Positions 32,776-44,058 of a stretch of DNA of 64,000 nt are shown in pieces. The DNA is taken from the NCBI GenBank assembly GCA_002150815.3, contig NDFF03000013.1, positions 496,001 through 560,000 on the forward strand, given 5' to 3'. Within the stretch, counting starts at the first letter, position 1. The number at the start of each line of letters is the position of its first letter. The notes beneath the pieces were generated by a model. That model was given only the letters and a program-made list of their open reading frames with translations. It made no database searches and had not been told where the DNA came from. Origin of the DNA: Grammothele lineata (lineage: Eukaryota > Basidiomycota > Agaricomycetes > Polyporales > Polyporaceae). The position numbers and the translations under genes were made by a program.

Positions 32776-35088
32776 GGTGTACAGTTCGAGAGCGTTGAGG
32801 ATTGAGCACGAAAAGATACCAGCCCAACAGGGGACAGGCTGGGGGGCTTTTATAGGGTCCAGCCACGGTCAGGATCGTGTACGTAGGTGAAGGGATGCTG
32901 GGCTTACTCACCCACCGTACTGCATTTGGACGGAAGTATGCGACTAATTTGTACATTTAGGCTCATGAACAGGGCTGGTTTGTCGAACTGAATTTCGATC
33001 GTGGGTCCTGTTGAGGACCGGAGTGGAGGCTTTGAACCATGTGTTGCCGGATGTCAAATTTACCAAGGACTCTCTCCACCCATGAATGGACCGCGCAACA
33101 ATGTGTTCAACTAGAACTCAACTGCGGTAATGTTAAATTATGACGCGAGCACCAGCGATGATATCTTACTGCCGCAGTTCCATAAGAATCACCGGGCACG
33201 TCGGCTTCTAAGGAGCCCTTCACCTGCGAACCAACTTCACGGGCTCCGAATCATCAGTTTTGCAGCGTGAACACGAATAGAGGACATCGAGGGGCCTATG
33301 GGTAGCTGGCACGAGGTGTGACGATCGTAACATGAGCAGCGGACTTCGCCGGCCACCTAATCTTGTCTGATTTGCCTGGCCACTCTAGCATGTCCTTTGG
33401 CCTGAATCGCCGTCGGACGTAGTTCTGACGCAGGTACTGAGAATGATTACGTCCGTCGAAAACCGGCATAGCCTATGCTAGGTCGAAACAAGTAACATGA
33501 GCCAACGGGACTCGGGCAGCGACTTTAGTGCAAGTGGCAGCAGTGTGCACTGTGCTGACAGGTCGCGAATGAACACGGTATGATGAGTGCAGGGTTCACA
33601 TAGGCTGTAAGGTAGCGCGGCGTAGTACATACTGGCGGAAGTCAAGTCGACCTGAGTTTGAGGCCGTGTATGGCTTGGGTAGCGCGAACTTCGAAGATAA
33701 GTTACTAAGTTCAAGCCTGAGCCATGTAGTGACTCCGAAATTCAACGGCGTGACATGCTCAAACGCGTTACGAGACGCGATCGTGACAGAGCCCCGCCCT
33801 AGCATTGATGCAAGCGCTCAGGCATCGGGGCCGTGACGGTGATATGTCACTGTGCGATCGGATGACGGTGATCAACCCGACCGTCATCCCGAGTCTACTA
33901 CTACTTTACTGGAAGTTGACCTGGCCTCTTGGTCGCTACTCGTCTGTCTATGGGCGAGCATGCTTTCACCATGACGTGTCTCATCGAGTTACAAACCCCC
34001 ACTTCTTGCGCTCATGTCCACCGAACTGGTCGGATCTTCGTAGCTTAATCCCGGGTGTAATTGGTAATGTCTTTCGTTGCTGCTGCCACCCGTCGTCAGA
34101 CTGAAGAGCGTGCCGGACAAATTCCATCAGCTATGTCGCGAGGTCTATGCCCTCCCTCTCCTTGCGACAAAACGTACTCGTTGGCATCGGAGTACCATGT
34201 TTCGCCGCCGCCTGGTAAATAAGCATCACTGTACGCCGCACGCTCACCCAGAGGACTTCTGGAACGCTCGATGCACATCTCAGGATTGGTACTGTCAGAC
34301 CTGTCGTCCTGTGGTACCGACGCCCTTCGCCTGTCTACGGAAGCCAGTGTCTGTGACAAGCAGTTGTCTCGGCTAGTGGAGCTCCTCTGAACTGCCCCAG
34401 CAGCTTCCTTATTGTGTCAAGTGCCCTACCATTCCCAGCGTCCGCTACGTCTTCTAGTAGCGTTTGGCGGTTATACTCAGTGCATGGGGGACCTTCTCGA
34501 TTCATGAAGTAATGCAGGTGCGCATCTTCTCGCGCTTCCTTTTGCATCGTTAATTGGGCGTTTGACAGCGCAGGCGGAACTCTTATTTTTCTATGCTGCG
34601 TAAAACATTACCGTCAGCACGCTCGACCGGGCACTCTGCACAGCTATGTCCCATTCGCAAAGATTGTGTGACCTGGTGATGCGTACGTGCGTAGGAGAAT
34701 GCAAGTTGGATCTTCGCCTACGAAACCTCACTTATGGACCTCCGCCATTCCTCATGTCAAATCGGACACCTTCCGACCGGAGCGAGTTGGCAAGCAAGCT
34801 TCCCTTCTTCTTGTGCTGTGCTTCCGACCGGGAGTTTGGAGACGTCTGCTGTCCGGCCATAGAGGTATGGCACGCTGGCTCCACTTTGAGAAGGCGAAGG
34901 GTTAGACGAAACAAGCGCTCTCATGGCGCTGAATGTCTGATGTCTCTCATTCTCGTCATTCGAGGGGGAGGGCGACGGTGGATATAAACGTGCGGGTTTC
35001 GGTTTGGAGAGGCCAGAGCTCCCAGACTCATCCAGCAGACCCTCGCACCACTCGCCTCGCCGCCAACACATCCCTCGCCTCCCTCGCT
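32776..35088. other. Intergenic region, 2.3 kb
   Basis: Separates copy B (-) from the Thr-repeat protein gene (+), with promoters at both ends. A 70-codon minus-strand frame at 34335-34547 with an ATG start (contains MNREGPPCTEYNRQTL) looks vaguely protein-like but could not be linked to other exons. Nothing else is supported. Confidence 0.45.
34981..34990 (+). promoter_or_regulatory. TATA box of the Thr-repeat gene
   Basis: GATATAAACG lies about 105 bases upstream of the ATG at 35089, in the usual range for TATA-driven agaricomycete genes. It precedes a C-rich leader. Confidence 0.6.
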
Positions 35089-36788
35089 ATGAAGTCCTTC
35101 TTCGCAGCCTTCGTCACCGCCGCCGTGCTCCTCCAGGTGCATGCTCTGCCGTCTGGCCAGCCTGACTACAACGTCGACACCACCAACGCTACGTGCTCCG
35201 GTGTCGAGCCGCCGTACCCGGTGTCGTCTACGCTCATCCAATCCACGCAGACCGTCACGGACACCACTCTCAAATCTACGCACCCCGCCACGGACACCAC
35301 GGCTATGGTTACGCGTACCAACACGGTCACGACCGATGGGCGCACGGTGACCATCACCGTCACGGACACCGCGAGCGAGACCACGCGCACCACCACGGAC
35401 AGTAATGGACGCACCGTGACGATCACCGAGACCGAGACTGCTACTCAGCCTGTCCGCACGACTACCGACAGCGAGGGCCACACGGTAACGGTCACCGCCA
35501 CGGAGAGCGGCAGCATGCCCGTGCACACCACCACCGACAGCAACGGGCACACTGTCACCGTCACCGAGACCGACACTGCGACCCTGCCTATCCGGACCAC
35601 TACTGACAGCGCGGGGCACACCGTGACGATCACGGCCACCGAGTCCGCCAGCGAGCCGACGCACACTACCACCGAGTCCGCGAGCAAGCCACCGGTGCAC
35701 ACCACGACCGACAGCAATGGGCACACCGTCACCATCACGGAGACCGATACTGCGAGCCAACCTGTCCGCACAACCACCGACGGCGAGGGCCACACCATCA
35801 CGGTGACGGCCACAGAGAGCGGTAGCATGCCTGTGCACACCACCACCGACAGCGAGGGCCACACCATCACCGTTACGGCGACGGAGACGGCGAGCCAGGT
35901 CACGCGCACGACCACCGACAGCGAGGGCCGCACCGTGACGATCACCACCACAGTGCCGGCGGGCTCAGGTACCACCACGGAGACTGCGAGCGTGTCCACC
36001 TGCACGACCACGGACGGCGAGGGGCGCACCGTGACGATCACCACCACCGTCGAGCCCACGACGACGCACAAGGTGACGTCGACTCACAAGGCCACATCTA
36101 CGACGACGCACAAAGTAACGTCGACTCACAAGACCACAAGCACCCGCAAGGCGACGTCTACGCACAAAGGGACGACTACTCACAAGGTGACGTCCACACA
36201 CAAGGGGACGACCACGCGCAAGGTGACGACCCACAAGCCGACCACCACCAGTGTAAGTAGCCTTGCTTATTCGATCAGATACATTGTATAACCGCCCTTC
36301 AGACTCCGCCGCCCCCGCCCCCGCCTGAGTGCTGCTTCAAGAGCACCGTCCCGCTTCACCGCGCGTACAGCGCCGGCGCGACCGACCACTTCTACACGAC
36401 CAACACCGCCGAGTGGAACAACGCCGTTGCCCACCTTGGTTACAGCCGCGAGGGCGACGCCGGACAGGTCCTCTCCGCTGCGTCCAAGAAGGCCGTCCCC
36501 CTGTACCGCCTCTACAGCGCGGGCGCGACAGACCACTTCTACACGACGAGCGCGCCGGAGCGCGACAACGCGGTGCAGCACCTCGGCTACGCGAGCGAGG
36601 GCATCGCCGCGTACGTCTTCCCGAGCGCGCTGTGCGGCTCTGTCCCGCTCTACCGCATGTACAGCCCGGTCGGCGACCACTTCTACACGACGAACGAGGC
36701 CGAGCGCAACAATGCCATCCAGCACCTCGGCTACAACAACGAGGGCGTCGTCGGCTACGTTAACATGAAGAGGAACGCGCGCTGCTGA
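35089..36788 (+). CDS. Secreted Thr-rich repeat protein with DUF5648 domain
   Basis: Two exons (35089-36252, 36303-36788) encode 549 residues. The N-terminal segment MKSFFAAFVTAAVLLQVHA is a clear signal peptide. Residues ~80-325 hold about ten copies of a 23-residue Thr-rich unit with core TTTDSEGHTVTVTATE. Residues ~325-388 are a Thr/His/Lys repeat (THKVTSTHKATS). After a TPPPPPPECC linker comes a ~150-residue C-terminal domain with three copies of a motif (FYTTNTAEWNNAVAHLGY, FYTTSAPERDNAVQHLGY, FYTTNEAERNNAIQHLGY), each preceded by VPLYR-like strands. This matches the DUF5648 beta-propeller-like repeat domain seen in secreted fungal and bacterial proteins, possibly carbohydrate binding. 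The Thr-rich stalk is probably heavily O-mannosylated, suggesting a wall-associated or adhesive protein. There is no GPI-anchor tail; the protein ends NMKRNARC. Confidence 0.9.
35330..36060 (+). repeat. In-frame 69-base coding minisatellite
   Basis: About ten tandem copies of a 69-base unit (23 codons) with core ACCACCGACAGC, mostly 75-90% alike by eye. One copy is shortened to 12 residues (TTTESASKPPVH, near 35670-35705). Copies alternate between two sub-types (ending SGSMPVH or DTATLPIR/DTASQPVR), which points to duplication of pairs. Confidence 0.85.
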
Positions 36789-37614
36789 GTGCAATGTCTA
36801 GGTGAGTTCGCCATGAATACTGGCATCATCATGGCAAAGCTGACATCGCGATAGAGTTAACATGTTGGAAGACGGCTCATCTTCTTAATGCCTCAATGTC
36901 ATAACCGTAGGCGAAGAACGGTGCTGATGCTGGAGGAGTGGTTGTTGAGCGTTGGACGGGGATGCTGTTTTGAATCGGACTGATATTTCTTATGAACCGA
37001 CGAGCTATGTGCGAGTCGAGGATGCCTGCCTTTTTACTATTCGCTATTCATACATCCTACCTAATCGTATACGTTCCTTATGGACTATGTGTCTTCAATT
37101 GTCACGACGTTTGATGGCGTTTGCAAGATTCTACTTAGGCCTTGGAGCAGACTCGTAGGCTCAAAGTAAGTCTGGTTCCATGCCATTGACCGCTTCGCTA
37201 TGTGCGCAACCTATCTTGACACCATCAGTTCATGCATCATGCAGAGTGAGAAGGTGAATAGGGCGATTTTGACCGCGGTACCCGTGCTCGACGGCAGAAC
37301 CTCAGTAACTAGGCTCGAGGGTGATAAAGGCCAGACAGTGTTGCAGAGCACCGATTCAGATAACGACCTGCGTACTCCTACTTATATCCACAAACTCCGG
37401 GTTACAAAGGTATGGCTATCCGTACATATGCGTACTACACTATTGACACTACTTTCCACATGCACGACATGAAACTGTTGGTCTTCCTGTATACATACTA
37501 ATTACTCGTACAACTGCGACATCGTGACGTAGACATCCCTGCCTCCTTCCGACAGGATACATTCAATACCATCTCTCTCGCACTGGCAGCCGGCTCAAAG
37601 CATAACGCCCGCCG
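36789..37614. other. Intergenic, convergent 3' flanks
   Basis: AT-richer interval between two convergent genes. No coding exon is supported; it probably holds both 3' untranslated regions. Confidence 0.55.
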
Positions 37615-39605
37615 TCAGTGCCCTGCTCCGCTGGAAACGCTCTCGGGCATCTCGAGTAAGTCCTGGGCGTAGTCGTCCAACATGTGAATCTTGAACCGCT
37701 TATCCGATCCGAACTCCCGCGACCACGCACGGCTCAATCCGCCCTCCCACGCGTATAACTCTACGCGCCAGCCTTTCTTGAGTGCAGTCCGCACGCAACC
37801 AAGGAAGCCGTCCTCGTTAAACTGGCCCACGTTCCCGTCCCCCGTTGCCAGCACAATCGTCGCGCCCTGGGGGACGGTGTCCACGTCCGCGATCGCCTGA
37901 TGGAGCTTTAGCTGTAGCAGCTCATCCACGCCCTGTTCCCGATACCGCGTCCGCGTTGTCGTCGGTTGTTGTTGTTGCTGCTGCTGCCCCGAACTCTGGT
38001 CCGACTCCGTCGACGTCCCGGTACCGCCCGTGGCACCAGCGGCGGACGTCTTGCGCGAGTGTCCACGAGCACCTCCGCGCGCGGCTTTGCCGCCACGCGC
38101 ACGAGACGGTCCCGCCTCTGCGCCACTGCCATTATGGCTGGTATTATGGTGTCCGTTCTGCCCGCGGCTGCCGTTGCGCGCGTGCCCGGGAACGTGCTGG
38201 CGATCTGCGCCGTCACCCGTGTCGGGGACACGGGCATATATCCGAACCTCATAACCGAGCTGCTCGGCCGTTTCCATCGGCTGGTACAAGGGTGAGGACG
38301 TCACGAGCACGCGCCGCGTGATTGGACGGCCGCGCTCTAGGATGAGTGTGAGCGCGGCGTGCGAGAGATGTGTCTGTTTGATCTTGCGTATGATATGTTG
38401 TAGATGTCGACGAGCATAATTAACGAATCCGATAAGAATATTAGAGCTGCACAAGTGGACTAGGCGTTAGCATGTGAGTGAAAGGAAGAGTATATAATTG
38501 GAACACGTACTGGTCGATGAATACATGGATAAGAGTGTCTTGTGTGCGCGGCGCAGGCCCGCGAGGATCCGCGTAAGTTAGTGATGAGGTGAAGTCGCGT
38601 TTGAGCACTTCAGAAAGAGCCTCGCTTTCCGTTCGGAATAGTAATCTGAGCTTGTGCGCAAGGGTACGTAGCTGGATCGTTCGTGCATCGAATGAGTGTG
38701 TCATAACGTGTAGACTGGGTGTTGATCGGCTATGGTGCAGGCGTGGGTTCTCGTCAGCAGCGGCACGCTGCTTCTGCTTCTCTCGTCGCAGTATTGCAGG
38801 GGTAGCAGGAGTTGTCTTAACACGCGCGGGAGACGACGAGGCGTCAAAGGAGGATGAAGAGTCGCCCCCGTCTTCATTATCAGCACTCGCCTCGTCCGCG
38901 CCCTCGCCGTCGCCATCGTCCACCGCCGTCTCCGTCCGCGTGCCGTCGTCATTTGCACCTCTGCGAGTCGACCGTGGACGCTTGCGTCTGCGCTTCTTGC
39001 GCATAGAGGCGAGCATTAGCTGGGAAGGGCTGTCCGACGTCGTCGAGCCGTTCCCACGTAGCTCCCGGCGGAGGGCGAGCTTTTCACGCTCAGCCTGGAG
39101 GTACGTCAAGGCTTGATCAAGGTATCCGAGAGACGGGCGGTCCATGATGATCTCATCTTCGATGGGCACCTCCAGCTCCGTACCGTCGTCATACTCCGAC
39201 GCCGTCTCGTCCGTCTCAGGGGGGTGTGGCGACCGTCCTCGCGAGGGGCTCCCGGGTAGTGAAGAAGAGATGTAGTTGACTCGCCTGGTGGTCCATGTTG
39301 AAGGGCCTTCAATAGGATCGGAGTCGTCCGAATGCGACAAAGCAAAAGATGATGTAGGCGTGTTACTCCGCATGTCAGCGGGGCCGTTAGGCTGGTCGCG
39401 CGTACGTAGGTTCGTCAATGCCCTGAATACAGGACCAAATGCCCCGAGGTCGGGCGCGTCTGCGTTCACGGAGTGGTCAGCGAGCTGTTATTGGCGGCGG
39501 CTAGTATCTCTCACCATCGGATGTGATCCCGCTGGCGACTGAGTACGTGGAGAAGGGGCTCAGGGGACCGGGAGAAATGGAAGATTCCGTGACCGACTGT
39601 GTCAT
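37615..39605 (-). CDS. NYN-domain protein, putative RNase
   Basis: Three exons (39605-39515, 39459-38511, 38446-37615) sum to 1,872 bases, 623 residues. The start is ATG 39605 (MTQSVTESSISPG). The first ~250 residues are low-complexity: SP-rich, then KKRRRKRPRSTRRG (nuclear signal) and an acidic stretch (DDGDGEGADEASADNEDGGD). The NYN (PIN-like) domain begins at DTLIHVFIDHSNILIGFVNY, with the canonical Asp after VFI spanning the intron, and resumes after a long insertion with ATIVLATGDGNVGQFNEDGF and GWRVELYAWEGGLSRAW. The split Asp residues (FIDHSN, TGDGN) fit a metal-dependent nuclease. The insertion holds a Gly/Arg-rich region and a short polyglutamine run. Family members of the LabA/MARF1 type act on RNA. 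Function in this fungus is unknown. Confidence 0.88.
37965..37986 (-). repeat. CAG/CAA (polyglutamine) microsatellite
   Basis: Seven consecutive Gln codons (CAG followed by CAA) in the NYN-protein insertion. The tract lies in a predicted disordered loop within the NYN domain, where length variation would be tolerated. Confidence 0.75.
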
Positions 39606-41072
39606 AAATACCCAAGAGTGTGCGTAGAAATGACAGAAACAAAGGAGAAATGAGGAGGAAGAGAGCGTTGTAGTTGAGCGTATATGAGGTTATGTGTATA
39701 AGTTGCGCCCGACTGCCGCCGAGTCAACCCCATTAGTTCGGCGCCTATAATAAAGCGTTGTCGCCGACACGTGTGGCAGGGCTGTCCGTCTCCGATTTGG
39801 CAATTCTTAACTCCTTCGCGCAGCAGAAGTTAAAGCGTCCTCGAGGAGTTCGTGTGGAAAACGCACAGCATGGGCCTTTCATCGGAGGGTTCTACAATGG
39901 TGGAGCTTGGATGAGCAGGCGCAAAGCTAGGCTTTGGACAATAGGGAACGAACCGGCACATCCGGAACTTGTGTCTTCCACGCTTCATCAAGCAGACGGA
40001 CATCTTCGCAGGCAAGCGGACCTTTTCCGAGACTGTGCAGTGAGTGTCCTAGAACATGAGGCGGCGCCGGGCATTCATTTGCCGATCTTAGTTCATCTGC
40101 ACCGCGATTTGATTCGATACTATCCCAGTAACCGTCTTGAGGTGGTCAGTGCTTCGGGGGGGCACACTGTGTCCTTGTTCTAAGTGCAGAAGGCACGGAC
40201 AAACGTGGCCGGTGTCGATCTGTGGCAGCATTAGCGTGGTGCATGCATCTAGATGGGTAGTAGATAGTGCATGCGATACGAGATGTACGGACGGCTCATA
40301 GAGATGAGTTATGATCCATTAGTAGCGACAGTCGCAGGGGCCCTAAGAGATGGACGAGCTGATCATGGTTATTGCTGCGGTACCGGACCGAGCTCCAGTC
40401 TACTCATACTATCTCGGGCGTCAGCTTAGGGTCCGACCACGGAAGGCCATCCGAGAACCTCGTTGAAGACAAAGACTCACCTATACGTCGAGGACACAAG
40501 AAGGCACTCGGAAAGTGCGACATGGCCCCGTTTTATATCCATACGGCATCCACGTAGCAGACAGTTAGTGGTTGCTGATGAAGGGGACAAAGGTCCACAA
40601 TGAAACGAGAGAACGCGTCCCAATATGGGCGTCTATTTCATAATTCGCGGTCACATGGTCGTGCGGCACACGTTCCACCACGAGGATCGAGATTCGAGAT
40701 GAAGGCGGAATGATGTCTCGGTACAGACAGAGCCATTTCATGAATGTAAGGAGCGAATGAGCGATAGCAACGCCACATAAATTCCCGAGCCTATGTAGGT
40801 TCAGAAGAAAACAGCAAGGTATGTATTCGGGGCGAGATGAAATAGGTGTATGTACTGCGAGACGAGAGTATGCGTGAGTCTATCCGTTAGTGCGTCGTCA
40901 CGAGCGGCGTAAAGAGATATGCAAGGAACTAAACCACGAATACTCTATATGCAATGCGATATGTGTTAGATAGATCGGCTGAATCGTGTGCGTATGTATG
41001 AGCTAGATTGTCCTGAATCCACTTATCCGTTCCAGGTCCCAATTAAGAAGGGTTTTGAATGAAGCCAGTGTC
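39606..41072. other. Intergenic region, 1.5 kb
   Basis: Upstream of the NYN gene (-) and downstream of the bestrophin-like gene (-). It holds the doubtful frame at 39911-40183 and AT-rich sequence with many ATG and TAG codons; no other feature is supported. Confidence 0.5.
39911..40183 (+). CDS. Hypothetical short protein, doubtful
   Basis: A coding-looking + strand frame runs from about 39757 to 40183, with segments such as RPRGVRVENAQHG, FNGG-like FYNGGAWMSRRKARLWT, PELVSSTLHQADGHLRR and VHLHRDLIRYYPSN. Its only ATG is internal, at 39911, which gives 90 residues. A TATA-like run (CTATAATAAA, about 39745-39754) precedes it. A possible donor (GTGAGT at 40040) would shorten it. I do not recognise the family; a relic exon or an unannotated small gene are equally likely. 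Confidence 0.3.
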   Translation: MSRRKARLWTIGNEPAHPELVSSTLHQADGHLRRQADLFRDCAVSVLEHEAAPGIHLPILVHLHRDLIRYYPSNRLEVVSASGGHTVSLF

Positions 41073-43621
41073 CTAGATGGTAGCAAGCGCGACTTGAATG
41101 CGATCGAGGCCGCGCTGCATCCATTCGTCTGGTGACGCACGGTCCTCTGAAGAGAAAAGCTGGTCGTTGAACTGGGAGAATGCCCAGTTCTCGACATGCG
41201 GCGCAGGTAACGCCGTGATCGCACGGAGTTCGCTGCCTGTATGGGAGTCGATCAGTAAGCCTAGACACAACATAGACAGCTGGCCTTACGGATGATGTTG
41301 TGTGTGAAGTGGTCCAGGTTCTAATATGGAATGAGTACGGAATTTTTTCCCATGCTGGACCTGATCCCACGTACCAGATCGTTCTTGTCGTAACCTCCAT
41401 CGCGAAACAACTTTCAGCTTCCGCATCTTAGCACACGAGTCTGGGAACAGCTTACCGAAAGGATCTATAAATAGGGCGCGTCAGTTTCATTTCGGCTGAA
41501 TAAAGTTTTTATGGAAGACATACTTTCGATCTCCTCGCCGGCAACCAAGAAGCCGAAGAAAATGAAGCTCTAGTGAGTTCATCAGTCGCCGAATACATTG
41601 TAAGTGGTCCGCAACAACGCACCGCCACTGTCGTCGCCGGAATAGTGAGCCATCCCAGAGTAGCCCATGTTTGGAAAGGCTGCGCGAGCATGAGCGTACG
41701 GCACGCAAGAGATATTGGGACAACTAGACGTACCAAGAGCAAACAGTACACAATCGCAACGCTCCATAGGTGCACCCGGTAACTAGAGAACAATCATTGT
41801 TTCGTAAGTGCGTGAGGAAATCGGTCGCAGAAACTTACGAGAAAGGGATTGGCGTTGTTAGGATACGTTCCAATCCAGTCAAAGCGTCGACAAGCTGGTT
41901 CAACGCATTGAGCAAGTTGGCTAAATGATAATCGTTAGAGTCAACCCCGACGCATAGCGCATATACCCCGCTACTCACTAGCCGTAGGCGGAGGCACAAC
42001 TCCACGGTCCTGCAGTGCCGCAATGTACGAACTCTATATTCCGCAATCTGTCAATCTGCCTAAAGGCCTAACAACAAGCAGTCCTTACGAGATAGAGTGA
42101 GATCTCAAGTGGGAGATTGTGCGTGACGACTCGGCTCCGGAGCTTCGCGCGAATCCTCGCAGCTTTCTTCCCCTACAGCCGAACATGAACGTGCGAAATG
42201 ATTCGCATCACGTATGACGACGTACCTTCACCTCCTTGCCGCGCTTCGTCAGGAACCCAACCAGCAACGAGAACGGGAAGAGATCGAGGAGATGGTACTT
42301 GGGCGGGTTACGCGCCGGGAGGAGGAAGTCGTCGACCATGCTTGCGTTAGCCACTGAGTACATCGAGCCCTTCTCCCCTTTCTCTGCTGCGGTCGCCTTC
42401 TCTGCCTTGTCGAACGTCTTCGTGCGTACGTTCATGCGGTGTTGCGGCGGGAGCTGCACGCTAACCTTGCGCCCATTGGGAGACGTGACCGGAGCGGGGA
42501 GCGGGCTCTGCGGGAACCCAGTCGAGATTGGGGACTTAGGGATACCGTTTTGAATCGCATCGGAGTCCGGAGGTGGGGCCGAGCTGTCCCCCCGAGCTCG
42601 CGGAGAGCGCGTGGAGGCACCGTCCATGGAGTTCACATCGACGAGGGAGGGGAGACCAGCAGGGAGGGCATATGCAGGGAGATACTTGACGAGGTGGTAG
42701 AGATCGACATAGTACACACCCTCCTCGCCGCGCAGGTAGTGCTTCACTGCTACGCCGAACGCCTCGATGAGGTTGATCACGGTCTTCTTCTCGACGAGGA
42801 CACGGGCTTTCCGCTGCTCCTCTGTGAGGTTTTGTCCGGCCGGCGCAGGTTGCAACTCTACGAACGGGTTAGTTGTCCCAATGACTTGGATGAGCACGGT
42901 GCGGTGATTGAGCGGAGAAAACACACCGGGAACATGAAACCAGATCGTCCGTGCCAACGTCCTGCTTCCCAAAATAATCTGCGACCACAGCCGCCGCCCT
43001 TCATTGTACCGCTCGAAACTGGCCGTCGTCCGGTAGGAAACGATGAAACCGAGCACTGTACCAAACCTGTGGGAGGGGGCCGTCAGCTTCGACAATTCTG
43101 ACAGGTACTGACCGAGATCCTCGCGGTCGCGTGCAATTGCTACTAACTCATACACGGCACCAGGATGAGAAGATGGACTCACACAGTCAGTAGCGTCGGT
43201 TGAATGGTGAGAGGCTTCACGGTATGGCTAATCACGGCCACCGCTGTTGCCCATCCGGAGTAGAAGAGGAGGAGCGGCCAGCACCTGAAGACGGCTGTCG
43301 CAAGGACAGCGCTAACGAATCTGTGTAATCCGCCGCCGTGTGCGGGCGCGAATGGGTCGACAGAGTACATGAAGGTCGTGTCCATTTTGCCGGGAAGAGA
43401 CCGAGGCAGAGCAGGCCAAACGGTCAAGACGCAGGGTACACGGAAGAAAAGGGGAAGAAAATAAGAAGGGTGCACGTAACGTGCCGGTTGTTATAATAGA
43501 CAACGTACGGTGGCGGGTCAAGGGCTTGGTGAAGGTCTGGATCGCCCGTGCTGGGGAGACTGGCGGTGTCCAGGGCAACTCTTGGCTGATCTGATCTCTC
43601 GGAACTGAGTGGAACGGACAT
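41073..43621 (-). CDS. Bestrophin-like anion channel (UPF0187 family)
   Basis: Multi-pass membrane protein of the bestrophin/UPF0187 (RFP-TM) family, expected to conduct chloride or other anions across a cell membrane. The start is ATG 43621 (MSVPLSSERSDQ). A ~155-base intron (donor GTGCAC after NNRHVT) leads in phase to FVSAVLATAVFRCWPLLLF. Family blocks: FGTVLGFIVSYRTTASFERYNEGRRLW (the SF.RxxEGRxxW signature), ARTIWFHVPG, a charged loop with Ser/Pro-rich insert (about residues 230-330), THNLPLEISLYL, LNQLVDALTGLERILTTPIPFSY, PFQTWATLGW and TIPATTVA, then FIFFGFLVAGEEIENPFGYDKNDL. The protein ends IQVALATI. Many short introns occur in the 3' half (41.2-42.2 kb). Two alternative starts (43621 and 43385) are possible; splice phase favours the former. 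Confidence 0.88.
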
Positions 43622-43968
43622 GGCGGGACCCCTGTTGTTGAGCGCGACCTATCGGCTTTGTTTATCACATCTCTTGCACGGGCCCGTCTCACGAAGAAGA
43701 CCCTTCAAACTGGAGTAAACCCTACTGGAATCACGCTGGCCAGACATTGCTGTCCATTATAGTGATCCTTGCGTTGCGCGCATTGCATCCTTGGCCACCA
43801 CGACTTTACGTGTCGCAACCGTGCCGTGCCGTTCACGAGCGGCGCTCCTAACTTCTAAGCGCGCGATCGACTCGCGACTCGCGAGTCTAGTCACGTGTGC
43901 TCCTTGTCACGCGTCGCGTTTATCCTGATCTGCCTCCGTCCGGACCGATTTGGAGAACTGACTCGCAG
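43622..43968. promoter_or_regulatory. Divergent promoter, bestrophin / GRS1
   Basis: 347 bases separate the bestrophin-like start codon from the first in-frame ATG of glycyl-tRNA synthetase. GC-rich, no TATA box seen. A symmetric run, CGCGATCGACTCGCGACTCGCGAG, lies around 43861-43884. Confidence 0.55.
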
Positions 43969-44058
43969 ATGCTTTTTCGGCCTTGTGCTCGTATTCTTCG
44001 TCCTCGCCCTTGTACTTTTACTGCTCATCGCATCTGGGTTCGCTCCAAGCATCTCGAC
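43969..44058 (+). other. GRS1: Predicted mitochondrial presequence of GRS1
   Basis: Thirty codons from an upstream ATG at 43969, in frame with the cytosolic start at 44059 and free of stops. The encoded segment begins MLFRPCARILRPRPC and continues to VRSKHLD; it has six Arg, one Lys and only one acidic residue, and could form an amphipathic helix. This is the composition of a mitochondrial targeting peptide. Single fungal GRS1 genes are known to supply both cytosolic and mitochondrial enzymes by alternative initiation. Confidence 0.75.

Noticed and set aside
34096..34547. Minus-strand frames suggestive of a degenerate retroelement
   Set aside because: Short, no reverse-transcriptase or RNase H motif, no terminal repeats; identity cannot be supported.
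34921..35862. Long minus-strand frame (313 codons) opposite the Thr-repeat gene, and another at 35445-36071
   Set aside because: Arises from the codon periodicity of the 69-base repeats; GC-rich, Gly/Val/Arg-heavy, no splice or promoter support.
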